A stretch of DNA of 64,000 nt from Limonium bicolor (taxonomy: Eukaryota > Streptophyta > Magnoliopsida > Caryophyllales > Plumbaginaceae). A program made the position numbers and the translations under genes. Shown one piece after another: positions 7,795 through 20,800 of the stretch. Under the pieces are notes generated by a model that saw nothing but the letters and a program-made list of their open reading frames with translations, searched no databases and was not told the DNA's origin. The first letter of the stretch is position 1. Every line of letters begins with the position of its first letter. Location: positions 141,797,296-141,861,295 of the forward strand of contig CM041776.1 of NCBI GenBank assembly GCA_023374045.1, read 5' to 3'.

Positions 7795-10278
7795 TGAAAT
7801 ACCCCAAACTTAGATATGGTGTTTAAATGATAAAATAAGGTATAAGAAGGCTAAATAATGCCTTAGAAACATTAAGAAACCATTTTAATCAAAGAAAGCA
7901 TAAGGAAACACCGAAAGAGCAGTTTAAGCAAAAACATGTTCTAAGCTTGGAGAGATTTGGGTGAGCGCCCAAATATCATTATAAGACCTTGGTAATATCC
8001 TAATGGTCATTTTAAACCAATTACCAAAGAAAACCAAGCTCAAAAACAAGTTAAAACACAAATTGTGCTTTAAGGACTCTTAAAGCACATTTTTGAAAAA
8101 TTGTCTTAGAAAGGGGTTTTAAGTGGCTAAATGTCCATCATTACTCTTCAATTAACATGTGTACTAATTAGTATCACATTAGGAAGTCTAAATCAATGAG
8201 AAATCAAAAATTTCACAAATATGTGCACTAATTTGTGAATAGTAACCAAATAGTGCCTAGTTTAGTCTTTAATTAATTAAGTCTAATTAATTGGTCAAAT
8301 AAGACCATGACCAGCCTAATTAATGAAGGAGGCGGTTTTCTAAGGGTGTGAATCACCAAGAGTGGCCAATTAATGTTAGAAGAAAAGAGAAAAGTAACTT
8401 GTTACTATTTGCTTTAAGGAATCAAATATCTAATATGCTATCTCTCTCCTCCTTTCTTCATTCGTCACCATCTTCATCGATTTCTCTTGCTCTCTTTATT
8501 CTCTCTCATGTAAGAAGCAACCTCCATGCTAGCTCCATCTTCTTTTGCCCACATCTTGCTCATTTAAGCTCCAAAATCAAAACCAAGCACATATATCTCT
8601 TAGTTAGCTCAAGCTCCTTCTTTCTATCTTTTCAAAACTTCAAGAGCCTCATTTTGGAGCCAAGGAAAATCGCCATTAGAGGAGGAAACTCAAGCTTGGA
8701 GACTCCATTAGCTTCTCCATTCTCTTAAGGTAAAGAAAATGTAAGAAAATCTAGGTTTCCATCATGTTCTCTCCATGTCCGAAAATTATCACTCATGGGG
8801 TTCCATTTTTATGCCTTGTTCTAGCTTGTTTCTACTCTCCAATGGATAAAGGAGGTCCTTCTTGCTTCACATCCAAGCTTGTCTTGAGAAACCAAGGTAA
8901 AACAACCACCTTAATACCTTAAAGCACATTTTTAACCTAGGGTTTGTTCCTTAGGGTTAATGTATTAGCTAGTACTCATTGGAGTCATTGAATATTGGTT
9001 AGAACATTGGCAAGGAGAGTTTAAGTGGTGACCGAGATTGAGCAAGGAAAAACCTAAGGAGGAAAGTTTGTGAGCTTGTGAAAGAACAAGGTAAATTACT
9101 TACCTTAAGGTGTTTTATTGTTTAAGGGAATGGGATTTAGATATGTGATGAGTGTAGCTTAAGGTTTACATTAGAAAAGGGCTACATACAACCTAGGAGA
9201 AACAATGACTATACTTGTGAACTTTTGACTAAGGAGCAAATGAGAAAAAGAGATAGTTTAAGAATATCAAGGTGAACGACAAGAAGCATTTTATTTTAAT
9301 GGGAGCCTTTTTTTGTGCATTGGCAGGTTAAAGGCAAATATATGTGGAAATTCAGTGGTTAAGATTATTGTCATTTAAGGGGGCTAAGTGCCAAGCATTT
9401 AAGTTTATACACTATATAATGATGTGGTGTAGTTTTGGTGTAAATTGTGTGTTAAGATGTTGTGATGAGAATTTGAGTGATCTTGGTTGTTTGATGGTGA
9501 AAAACTAAGTGTTTGGGTGCAACAATATACTAGAGAACCCTTGGCAAAATTTAGTGAAGAACTTAAGTGTTTAAGATGTTCTAAGGATTTCATGACTAAA
9601 GAAGTACTAGGAAGTTTTAGAGGTTGTCTTGATGATAAAGGGGTGAGATTAAGGGTTTTAATGAGTTATAATGACTTAGGCATCACTATGAAGGATTTAG
9701 GAATCAAAAGAATGTACTTGAGTATTTAGGACTTAGGCAAATGTTGGTAAACCACTAGGAAGGAAATAATGTGTGATGGATGGAAGCATAAGCTTGTGAA
9801 GGAACTTTAAGTAAATGCATAAAAGAGTTTTAGATGGTGAAAGATGCTTGGGAGATGATGTTATAGTGGTGAGGAAGCATTTGGCATAGTGGTTACATTA
9901 GGTATGAACCACCACATAGAAACCTAGTGGAAAATATTACAAGTGTTGGCATGATTACAAGGAAAAATGCATAATGATTAAAGTGGATGTTGGTGGGTGA
10001 TTTAAAGTGTTTAGTGGTTGGCTTATGGTGTATTTGAGGTGCCCAAATGAGGTTAAAACATATTAGGATATATGAGGAGAAGTTTGGAGTTAAATGAGAA
10101 TTTAGAAACAAGGTTTTGGAGCCGACCGACCTTAGGGACCGGACCTGCAAGGTCGGTCGAGCTCAATTTACACTACCGGAAAGAGTCTCTGGAATGGACC
10201 GAACTTGGGGACCGGACTTACAAGTTCGGTCGGGCTTATATTTTGTGTTGGAATTAAGTCTCTAGAATGGACCGACCT
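7795..10278 (+). mobile_element. Element A 3' LTR, truncated at its 3' end
   Basis: The LTR starts with TGAAATACCCCAAAC right after the PPT. It has a CT-rich leader at about 8430-8620, donor-like AAGGTAA motifs at 8727, 8894 and 9088, and hairpin units at 10118-10278. It stops abruptly at 10278, where a minus-oriented LTR begins; the roughly 1.5 kb that should follow (window 200-1694 in the 5' LTR) is missing. Open frames inside it (8348-8728, 9487-9729) show no domain and are treated as noncoding. Confidence 0.85.
10118..10278. repeat. Hairpin array in element A 3' LTR
   Basis: Three GGACCGACC/GGTCGGTC-type units match those at 28-205. The last unit is cut after GGACCGACCTTG by the junction with the next LTR. 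Confidence 0.75.
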
Positions 10279-13200
10279 TGTAAAACCCCATCCAACAACA
10301 AACACATAATAACAATCTGCAGCGGAAACTCAACTCATCACATTACTTTTCCAATGGTGTTACACGCCGTTAAACCACCCACGTGGCTAACAAGGCTAAT
10401 ATAGTAATTTGTATCGGTCTGATGGACTAGATTCCCGAGCAACTACACAATACAATCCTCATTCCATCTTCAACATTTATTATATACATACACTCCCCCT
10501 GTACCGAGATTTACAAACTACTGCCGATAACAACTTCGGCTTACTACGCCTATCATACTCACGCCATTTAAATGGCTACCCATGTATAAACATCTGCCCC
10601 GTCCTACTCTCGAACGGTTTCCAGCTCCTTGTACCTGAAATAGAAAAGGAGAGAAAGGGTGGCCCCCAAGGGGCTCAGCACCTTTGCTGGTATGGTAATC
10701 CCGCAGCCCACATGCTACCGGGCCACGCACAACTAATTGTCGTCTTAGCATGCAGTTGATTATATTTAAATCATGCATACATGCCATATCCATACAACAC
10801 ATAATATTTCGCCTCAATGGGCTCAATCTATAACCAAAACATCCACCACTTAACCAACCATCCAATGATTTCTTAAGCCCTAGAGTGGCCCTCCTCTAAA
10901 CGGAGCTACTTCCTTAACGAACGACGTGTACCCATCAATCGGGTTATCCTTAAATGCCTCTTGTCACAAGCTGGGATTCATTTCCATGATCCACACATTC
11001 CATATCATACAACATATCTCATTTCTCACATAATAAAACATAACAACACCTTTCTTGTTTCAACGTACATATGATGACATCGCATCCATTTAAAACATCC
11101 AATATATGAATACACCATAGCATAGCAAGGGAATTTGCATAGCACCATAACATTACATAACACCATAAAAATCGGTTCTCACAAGGAACCTTCCACCATA
11201 GTTAGTATACCATGTGAGCCTAGGGATTTTGCCAATCCCATGTTAAGCTCGTTACCATCCTCGTTACCGTCCGGTTATATAGAACGGTTAACTTATACCC
11301 AAGGTGTGTCGGATATAGTAATCCCAAGCACACCGAAATAACATAACCATTAGTATGCCCCCGTGGCCCGACGTGAGTCAGTAATATAGCTTTGGTTAAG
11401 CTAAAAGGGAAGGTTGGAAAACCCAATGGGAAAACAACCATAACATACACAGAGGGTCGAACCTATAATGGCACGACCCCCATCCTCACACGCGTGGCCG
11501 GAACAGACCGGACTCCTCTCCCCCCATTAGTACATACATATGCTCATAAGTTAATAGTTAGGGCTCTCATTGGAGCCTATCACACCCACAACCATACGGT
11601 ATCATAACCGAGTTAATCACCCAAAGGAGGTTCACACACTTGCACATAGCAACAATATACAACCAACTCACGCATAGCCGTGGTTAGAACGATCCCATGG
11701 TATGGGTCGTTAAATCCGATTGCCGATCTCTTGTATGATCCTAGAGTCGGTTAGTTAAGTTTAACACACACAATCGAGGTTAAACGGTATCGGAATCATA
11801 TTCGCCACATAAATGAATTACTATAAACTCATTACATGTTTTATCTTACAAGGTGGCAAACACTCAGAAAAACATATTGGCATACAAGCCGGTGTAATCC
11901 GGTAGGACACAGGTTGCAAGAAAACCATACCTGTCACCGGGGTCCACTTTACCACGTCCACTTATGTTCCTCGAGCAATTCTCGAACAACTGTTGACATG
12001 ACATGTTCTTTTATAAACATTGGGGTAACATGTTTGTTTTAAAGTCTAATGCTTATAACTTTCCCCGTTAACTGGTTAATAACTTTACATTTTTAACACG
12101 TTTTACTCTCGCATCTTAATACAACCTTAAGCCCACTTTATTGTCATTAAAACTCACCTAACATGTCCTTAACATCCTTATAACATCATTACCTACCAAT
12201 CCCCATCATCACATATGATTTCATAACCTAAACCATGTTTTTGGTCCGACCGACCCACCGTCCGACCCACAGCTGGGTCGGTCCATTACAGAGCCCTTTT
12301 ACTTCCTTATAAACATGCCCGTCCGACCCACGTCCGACTCACTCGACTGGGTCGGACCATGTGCGAACATTTTCTTCCTTTGAGACTTGGACCGACCGAC
12401 CCATGTCCGACCCACCCTTTTGGGTCGGACCATTACCGAATACTTTCCTAACATCTAACAGAGGCTCGACCGACCCAAAACTGGGTCGGACCCCTGGGTC
12501 GGTCGCCTTCTAAACTTACCCAAACTTTGCCAAATCTTCACCAAACTTCTCCTAAGGCCTCTTAATGTGTTCTAACATCATTTGGCACTTCAAACACACC
12601 CTTAAGATATTCTTAAGCACTCACAAAACTATGTTTCCTAATTCCTTAAACCTTTACTTATATCTCCACAAAATTCCTAACACTTACAATGTTTTCTCCT
12701 TATGATTTCTAGGTGGCATTTCACCTATAATGACCACAATACCAAGGTGTTTCCTCTACACCTTATCATCACCTCTCGACTTCTTTCTTACTAACTAAAT
12801 CTCCTTTGTCACAATTTCTTAAAACTCCTTACTCAAACCTTACCTAAACCTCATTTATTCCTTGAATATCAACATTACCTAAACCTTAAACAACTCCTCC
12901 AGACTTAAATACATCTTAGAACACCCTTAGATTTCTAAAACTTCCAAGATAATGCCTAAATCCTTGCATCACTCTAAATCACCTTAATACATGTTTTCTT
13001 CTCAAGTAAACATTCATTCACCTTTACACTTCCTAGTTCACCAAAACTTCCTTAAACACTTAGAACTTCTCACACATTTTTTTTCCAATTTGGCCATAGC
13101 TTCTCTTGTATATACTCACATCCAGACACTTAGGTTTTTACCTTAATTTATTCAAGAACACCTAAAATCCATCAAACACACTTTATACACAAACTTCACA

Positions 13201-14930
13201 CATTTTGCACTACATCACAATATAGTGCATAACTTAAATTGCTTGGCACTTAGGCCCTTAAATAACATGGCTCTTAGGCCCTTAAATAGCATAAACCTTA
13301 AACACTGAATTTCCCACATAATAATGCCTTTGACCTGCAAATACACCCAACAATACATATTCCTTTAATAAACTCCTTGAGAGCATTTTACTAGCTCGTT
13401 CACCATTGGCTCCTTAGGATTTTAACAAGCATTATAAGCTTATTCCTCCTAAGGCATTAAACCACATTAAGATAGCATATTTACCTTTTTTCCACTCAAA
13501 CTTCTTCCTTGTTTCCTTATAACCGGTAAGGAATTTCCTTCCTTGTCAACAACTAAACAATATACCAACATTGAAATGAGTATATAAGCTTTAAGCTTTA
13601 TCTCATTGTAAACCCTAGTTACATATATTGTTTTTAACACATTAGGTAATTGTTTTACCTTGGAATTGGAAGAGAACTTGAATAAGTATCAAGAGAGGAC
13701 TCCTCCTAGCCCTTGGAAGATTCAAATGAAGCTAAAACAAGCAAGATAAATACACCATTGTGAGGTGAATTTTCGGACAACATGAAAACATGGAGGAAAC
13801 ATGGATTTTCTTTGAGTTCCTTACCTTGAAGCAAAGGAGAGCATGAATATGTGAAAAGGTGAGCTCAAGCTCCTCCCATGGTGGTTTCTCTGGCACCGAA
13901 ATGGAGGTTTTGAAGTTTTGAAAAGACAAGATTGTAGAGCTTGGCTTAACTAAGAGAATGGTGGTCTTGAAATTGAATTTGGACCATGGAACAAGGAGTT
14001 ACAAGCATTCAAAGATGGAGTTCTTGTGTGGTGCTATGGAAAATCGTAAAAGAGAGAAAGAAGGAAGGTAGAAGACGGTGGGAATTGGAGGAAATGAGAG
14101 AATGAAGTTTGGAGTCTACTTTTAGAAGATATTTATGTACTAAAGTAACTTTCCTCTTTTACTTCTTTTCCTTCCTTCCTTTAATTTATTTTACATGGTG
14201 ATGACTCACCTTACTAAAAACCGGCCCCCATAATATACTTAGGGGTAGTTTGGTCTTTGTTGACTCATTTAATTACTTATAACATCATATTTACAAACTA
14301 GCTTATAAAGTTACTATTCACAAACTAAGGCACATAGAAGTGAAATTTTTGATTTCCCACTAATATGGCCACCCAAATGTGATACTATATAGTACACTTT
14401 AATTAAAGAGTAATGATGGACATTTAGCCATTCAAAACTCATTTACAAGACAATTTTTCAAAAACGTGCTTTAAGACTTCTTAAAGCACATTTTGTGTTT
14501 TAACTTGTTTTCAAGCTTGGTTTTCTTTGGTAATTGATTTAATATGTTCATTAACGTATAATTAAGGCATAGGTATGACCATTAGGCCTTATACACATTT
14601 ATCCCAAGCTTAGAGCACATTTTTGCTCTTATTGACCTTAAGGTATTTATTTGTGTTTTGTTTGGTTCCATTGTCTACCAAAGTTTCCTAAGGACTTAAT
14701 TAGCCTTATAAAGTCATAATTAAACATTATCAAGTCTTGGTAGGCTCTTTGGCCCTAACCAAGTTCACTCCAAGCTTAGAGCATGTTTTTGCTCAAACCG
14801 TGTCTTAGTGTTTTTATTGTGTTTTACCATGGTTAAATGATTCATTTATGTTTTTCTAAGGCAATTTTTAGCCTTTAATACCATAGTTTACATTTACACA
14901 ACATACTAGGTTGGGGTATTTCATTTTTGG
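10279..14930 (-). mobile_element. LTR G: complete minus-oriented gypsy LTR (about 4.65 kb)
   Basis: Read on minus, it starts TGAAATACCCCAACC (at 14930) and ends GGGGTTTTACA (at 10279), so both termini are present. Its sequence at about 14330-14560 is the reverse complement of element A LTR sequence at about 8020-8240. It carries TTACCTT (minus-strand AAGGTAA) at about 13656 and 13821 and a hairpin array at 12238-12510. No internal region adjoins it and the flanks show no target duplication, so it is a solo LTR or a recombinant. I see no genes in it. Confidence 0.8.
12238..12510. repeat. Hairpin array in LTR G
   Basis: There are four units of about 60-70 bases, each with GACCGACCCA or GTCCGACCCA paired with TGGGTCGGTC or TGGGTCGGACC. 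The core GACCGACCCA/TGGGTCGGTC is shared with the unrelated Athila-like LTR at 29488-29806. Confidence 0.8.
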
Positions 14931-15401
14931 ATTGACTAACTTTACCTTTCTATTATTTATCTTTATCCTTAACCTGTTATCTTTGACTTGGTGATTTTAA
15001 GGTGCCTTGTTTCCCTGTTTTACTTTCAAGAGTTTGAATTCAAGTTACTGTTTATTTTGAGGAGTTATGTTTTAAATTTGTTTTTTGGAGAATTGTACCA
15101 GTTCCATTCCAGGGACTGACTCACCCCCCGGGTGGGCTGCTTGGTTTCATCTTGCAGGTACGAATTGTTTATACAGGTGGCCACGAAGAGCATGAGTGAT
15201 TGGGATGGGAGTTAGGAATTGTGGAGAGTTATTTTGTTTTGCGTTCAGTTTTGTTTACGTTGTTTTCTTGAGTTCAGACCATAACTTAGATAATTGTAAT
15301 GGTTGTAATTGGTGAGGTTGGTACCGGTGTTTGGAACCCGATGGACTGTGATCGCCCTAGTATTTTAATTCCGCTGTAAATACGTTAAATAGGGGCGTTA
15401 C
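14931..15401 (+). mobile_element. 3' end fragment of a different LTR
   Basis: The segment has the architecture of a long gypsy LTR end (GGGACTGACTCACC, TTGCAGGTA, TTCCGCTGT and the terminus GGGGCGTTACA at about 15391-15401), but its sequence differs from the A, F and C LTRs. Its upstream part is missing. Confidence 0.55.
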
Positions 15402-16541
15402 AAACGTGAATACTAATGAAGGAAAAAGATAATAGGGATGGGTATTTATAGGAATAATTTGAGAGTAAGAGAGAAAATTAATATTGTAATTTATAATAAT
15501 TAAGTTAAGTAAAGAAATAAAGGGGTGTGGATAAGTATGAACTAAATAATTAAATAGAAAAGAAGAAGATGATGTTAGTTGAATAATTAGATAAAGAAGT
15601 AGATAAAAATGGATGATCAGTAAATAAGGAGTGAGTAGATAATTACAAAGTAAAATAATTAATAGTTAAGAATAAAATCATTGATAGAAAGATAAGTAAT
15701 AAAATAGTCAATTAATTAGCAATAGATTAGATCAACATATTATCTTTGGAAGGAGATAAGAATAGTTATAAAAGTAGATCAAATAATTAATTAAGAAGAA
15801 TAAGGGTGAATGTAATTATCCGTAGGAAAGAGATAAGAATATTCATAAAAGTAAATCAAATAATAAATTCATAAGGATAAAGATGGATGTATTTATCAAA
15901 GAGATATAAGGATAATTACTTTACACAAAAGAAATAAAATAGAATTGAATAATTGATTTAAGAGAAGGTAAGTATGAACGTTGTTGCTGCGGTAGAAGAT
16001 GAGAATAAATATAATAATAATTAGGAAAAGAAATTAGAATATATTAAAACGCTTAATTTAGAATGGAGGGTAAAATAATATCAATAACTTCCCTGGTCTG
16101 TTAATAACCACTACTCCGGATAACCCAATAACAACTATTATAAAATTAACCCAATTGTATTGATTAAATGATATAAATTTCCTAACTCAAAATACGAGGT
16201 ATTTCAATTTGATTCACCACATATTATTTAATGAATACAATACCAATTTTAACAATCATATCATCATTTTAGTGTATCATCGTACTCATATAAAATAAAT
16301 TTGAACTTGTCTAGATATATTTATAACTAATCTTACTTTGAAAAGCTAACAATAGTACAATTTTTTGCGTTTTGAACTTATATTTTACAATTTATAGCAA
16401 TTTAAAGTTAATACAAATTTCTCTCCACATAAGTCAACCTCGCCCCGTCGACATGCTGAACATTCCGATCAGAGAAATATATACATTTACTAAGCACATC
16501 AACAATTAGGAAACAAATCCTTAGATTTAATCTCTCATACA
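15402..16541. other. AT-rich noncoding spacer
   Basis: No gene is visible. The stretch is rich in AATAATTAA-type sequence. It contains about three imperfect tandem copies of a 71-77-base unit at about 15750-15920, recognisable by AGATAAGAAT at 15754 and 15831 and AGATATAAGGAT at 15902. Confidence 0.6.
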
Positions 16542-17104
16542 TACGGGTGTGCAAACGGTTAAAACGGATATCTATTAACCGAAGTGTAAAAAAAAAGTAC
16601 GGTGTTCGGTTATTTCGGTTATAACCGAATTAACCAAATTTAATACTAATATCCGTTTTAATCGATAACCGTTTTAACCGATAACCGTTTTTTTGTTACA
16701 CTAATAGTCGTTAACCGTCCCGATAACCGTAGTTTCTGAATAACTGAAATATCAAACTTTTTAAAATAACTGAACATACTAAAATAACCGAAAAAACTAA
16801 AATTTTTTAATTAACCGAAATAATTAAAACCTAAACCTAATTGTGTGAGTAGTAATATATTAGATAAATTATTAGGTTAAGAACAAATAAAATTCATAAA
16901 AATATATTTATAAAATTCGGTTATTACGGATAACCGAAGTTTAAATTTTAATATCCGTTAACCAAACCGTACTTTATTACGGATAACCATTTTAACCAAA
17001 ATAACCGAAGTTTTGTAAAACGGTTAAAAAATACGGTGATCGAATCTGAAAAATAACGGTTATTTTGGTTTATCCGAAATAACTGTCCCGTTTGCTCACC
17101 CCTA
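16542..17104. mobile_element. hAT-like MITE (563 bp)
   Basis: The ends are inverted repeats: TACGGGTGTGCAAACGG on the left, and TAGGGGTGAGCAAACGG read inward from the right. The 8-base flanks CTCATACA (16534-16541) and CCCATACA (17105-17112) match at 7 of 8 positions, as expected of a hAT target duplication. The interior is AT-rich, with many copies of ATAACCG/CGGTTA near both ends and no coding capacity. Confidence 0.75.
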
Positions 17105-17833
17105 CCCATACACATAGACATGGTTGAAGCCCTTACGCTTCCGGTATTTCCTCAGCAGCGTATTGCTTGAGCTAGTGTCGCTAAAGTCGAGCCACAGCCG
17201 GAGCCTAGGTTTACAAGTTCAACAAGGTAACTCTGCTACCCTAGATTTGCTGAGCTTTAGCTTTGGCCATTGATATTGAGCACAATCGGGGAATGAAATG
17301 AATTATCCGTTCAGAACTTTCTTCGAGTATCTTTTGTGTTGTTGATTTCGTGTGTAATCATGCTCTGGATTTCTGGGTTTTTTGGAAAACGCTTGAAGTA
17401 CCTGAAAATGAGGAGTGAAATGGTATGTTGGAGCTGTTTTTGCTTGGCGATTTATCACCTAAATTAAGATTTTTCCAGCTAGAGCTATTTTCTCTCCTAA
17501 TTGAGAGACTGTTTTCCTACCAGTCGAGTGGTCCATACAATTATCTAGCTTGTTTGATTGATTTTCCTTGTGAAATAGTAAACCTTTTTGCCAATATTGA
17601 CGGCGTTGAAGCGTCAACCGCAATGGATTTTTGGGTTTGGCTAGTTCCAAGTCCGTCTCCCTTGTTTGTTGTCCACTTGTTGTTGATTGTCTATTATGAG
17701 TTTCCCTAGATCATGCATGTCAATTTTGTTCTCTCGGTATCATCCCCTAATGCTATTATTGGTTTTCCTTGATGCACCTTGAATTTTGAGTGATGTTCAG
17801 CTTATGTTTTTGAATTGATCCAATGAGAATTAC
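17105..17833. other. Unassigned sequence before the LINE
   Basis: I recognise no feature. An open frame at 17425-17709 has no known domain. Part of this may be the 5' leader or first ORF region of the LINE. Confidence 0.4.
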
Positions 17834-20800
17834 TTGGCCATGAATTGTCGTGGTTTGAGGGAGCCTTATGTTGTTCAATGGCTCCTTGAGCTTGTGCGGG
17901 AAAATTTACCTAGCTTGGTCTTCTTATCTGAAACTAAACGTGTTGCTGCTAAAATGAAATTCATTGAGTCTAAGCTGAGAGGTTATCATGGTCTCGTTGT
18001 GGATAGTGCTGGACATAGAGGTGGTGTAGCTATGTACTGGAAGTCATCTATCAAGTATAAGATTACTTCCTATTCCTTGCACCACATGGATGGGTGGGTT
18101 GAAGGAGGAGCTTTGGATAGAGGTGGGAGATGCACTGGTTTTATGGATGGTTAGAGCAGAAAGAAAGATGGAAATCATGGAAGCTTATAAGGGAGTTAAG
18201 AAGTATGAGTGATAAATCATGGCTGATTTCGGGGATGACAATGAGGTAGTTTCAATCTGACACAAGGAGGGAGAAGAAGTGGAAGGTAAGAACAGGAAAA
18301 GGGAGAAGAAGTGGGAAGGTGATAAAAGATTTTAGATGTGGTGAAGGAATGTGAGTTGGAAGACTTGGGTTTTTTGGGAAAGAAATTCACCTTTCCTAAT
18401 TTGAGATGGGGAGAAGAGAATACACAAAGTCCCATTGTCAGGGGGCTTTGGCCACTATGGAATGAAGAATTTTATTCCCTAAAGCAAAAGTCTTCCATTT
18501 GGACTAGGGAGAATCTGACCATAGGCTAATTAAAATAGTGCTAAACCATTGGAGGCAGAGGGGACCGAAACGTTTAAGTTCGAAAATTGTTGGGCTGAAA
18601 AGGATGAATGCAAAACTAATGTCAGAGATATATGGTCCAATCGTAAGACAAACTCGATGGATTATGTGGGGATAGTGATCATACGCGGGTAAAGACTCAA
18701 AAGGTGGGGCAGGGAGAGGTTCATGAGGGAGAAAAGGGAACCGGATGAGAGAAAGAAAATACTTCAAGGCTTGATCGACGGGAAGAAGGAAGATAAAGAT
18801 GGGAGTTTTAGAAGAACAGTGATAAAGGAGATTGATGAGTTCCTCTTAAAAGATGAAATTTGATAGGCTCAAAGGTTGAGACAAATGTGGTTAAGGGAGG
18901 GGAACAAGAATACTATTTTTTCTCTCTCACTAATGCCAGAAGAAAGAAGAATGAGATTATTGAAATGATGAATGATCAGGATAGAATGGTTGATTCATGG
19001 TAGGAGATTGAAGGAATTGCACGTGGGTTCTTTGAGAGGTTGTTTAAATCAACCAATCCGGGGTCAAACTTGCATTTATTGGCATGCGTTAAAAACAGGG
19101 TGACAAAGGAGATGATGAATGAGCTTAATTGTCCTTTCATAGAGGAGGAAAATTTTAAAGTTGTTAAAGATATGCATCCAAGCAAAGCCCCGGGACCAGA
19201 CGACATAAATGGTAAATTTCTTCACACCTTTTGGAACTATATTAAAGAAAATTTATGTGGTACTATTTTGATGATGTTGAATGAAAGTAAGATTCCTGAA
19301 GGCATCAATCACACTCACATTGCTTTAATCTTCAAAAGGAAGGATGCAAAAAAGTGAAGGATTTCAGACCCATAGTGCTTACAATACCATTTACAGTGCG
19401 TAGCTAAGTTGTTGGATAATCGTCTGAAGAGGATCATGGGTGAGATTGTTTCCCCAAAGAAATTAGCTTTTGTGCCATGAAGGATGATCACATATAATAT
19501 AATTCTGGCACACGAGTTGCTGCATTCGATGGCACACTCAAAAGCAAAAAAGAAAGGAGGCAATGGGTTTTCAAGGGAGATGGTTAGAATCAATAAAAAA
19601 GTGTGTGACCTCGGCTTCAATGGCAGTCATTATTAATGAAATTCCAGGTAAACTCTTCTTCCCGTAGAGAGGTTTGAGGCAAGGTGACCCACTTTCGTTG
19701 TTCTTGTTTTTGCTGGTCATGAAGACTTTGATATCTAGTCCAAAGGTGGCGGCTTCTACAAAGGTGTATAGAGGTTGGACAGTTAATCGATTCTCCCCAG
19801 ACATCACTACACTTTGCTTTGCTAATGATTGCATTTTATTTGGTGAAGCTAGTATGGGTAATGTGGAGGAGCTTATCAATATGTTTGAGGATTTCTCTGA
19901 GGTGTCGGGACTGGAGATAAATGCTGAAAAATCAAATGTTTACTTCTCTTTTGGTATGGAAGAGGAGACAAGGATATCTATTAGTCAATTGCTGGGAACT
20001 GAAAATCTAAAGACCTAGGAACTTACTTGGGGGTTCCTAGCAAGTTTTGGAAGGAACATACGAGAGATTCTTGTTTTATTAAAGAAAGAATGCAAAAAAG
20101 GTTTTATCTTGGAATGGGAAGATTTCTCGACCAGGTAGAATTGTCTTGATTAGAAGTGTTTTCTAGGCAATCCTATCTTTCATAATAGGGGTAATTAAGC
20201 TTCCTAGTCTTATGGTCCAGGAGATACAAGCTATGATAGGAACTTTTGGTGGAAAGGAATTACGGGGAATAAAGCTATGGCTTGGCTTAGTTGGAATAAG
20301 ATGTGAAAAAGAAAAAGAGATAGAGGGATGCATTTTAGAGCGTTGGACTTGTTTAATGATGCTCTGTTGGCGCGTCAGTTGTGGCGGATGCTAGAATATC
20401 CGTTGTTTTTGGTCTTGGGATTAGCTAAAGCTATGTATTTTGAGATGGTAGATCAACTCGTTTGGATGCAAAATGCCTTCCAAAAAAGATGGGAGGATCT
20501 TCATGGATGTGGAACTAAATGTGGAAGTAAGGAAAGAGGGGATGGTGAGCTGCTCGATTGATAGTCGAGAGGGAAGATGGAAAGAGGAGATGCTAAGAGA
20601 AAATTTTGTGGAGGAAGACGCAAATGAAATACTCAACATCCATTTATGCCAGTATTCAGATAGATAAATGGATTTGGGGCAAAAAAAATTGGGAGACTCA
20701 TAGTTAAATCTGCTTATCATTTGGCTCGGCTTCTTAAGGATAGGGAGCGGGCTTCTAGTTCAAGCTTAAGTCTTCAATGCAAAGCCTTAAATAAGGTTAA

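Noticed and set aside
8348..8728. 126-aa open frame in the element A 3' LTR
   Set aside because: It lies in the CT-rich LTR leader, is Ser/Leu-rich from composition, and the homologous stretch in element F is not open in the same way.
17425..17709. 94-aa open frame before the LINE
   Set aside because: No domain, no support on either side, and a similar-size antisense frame exists.
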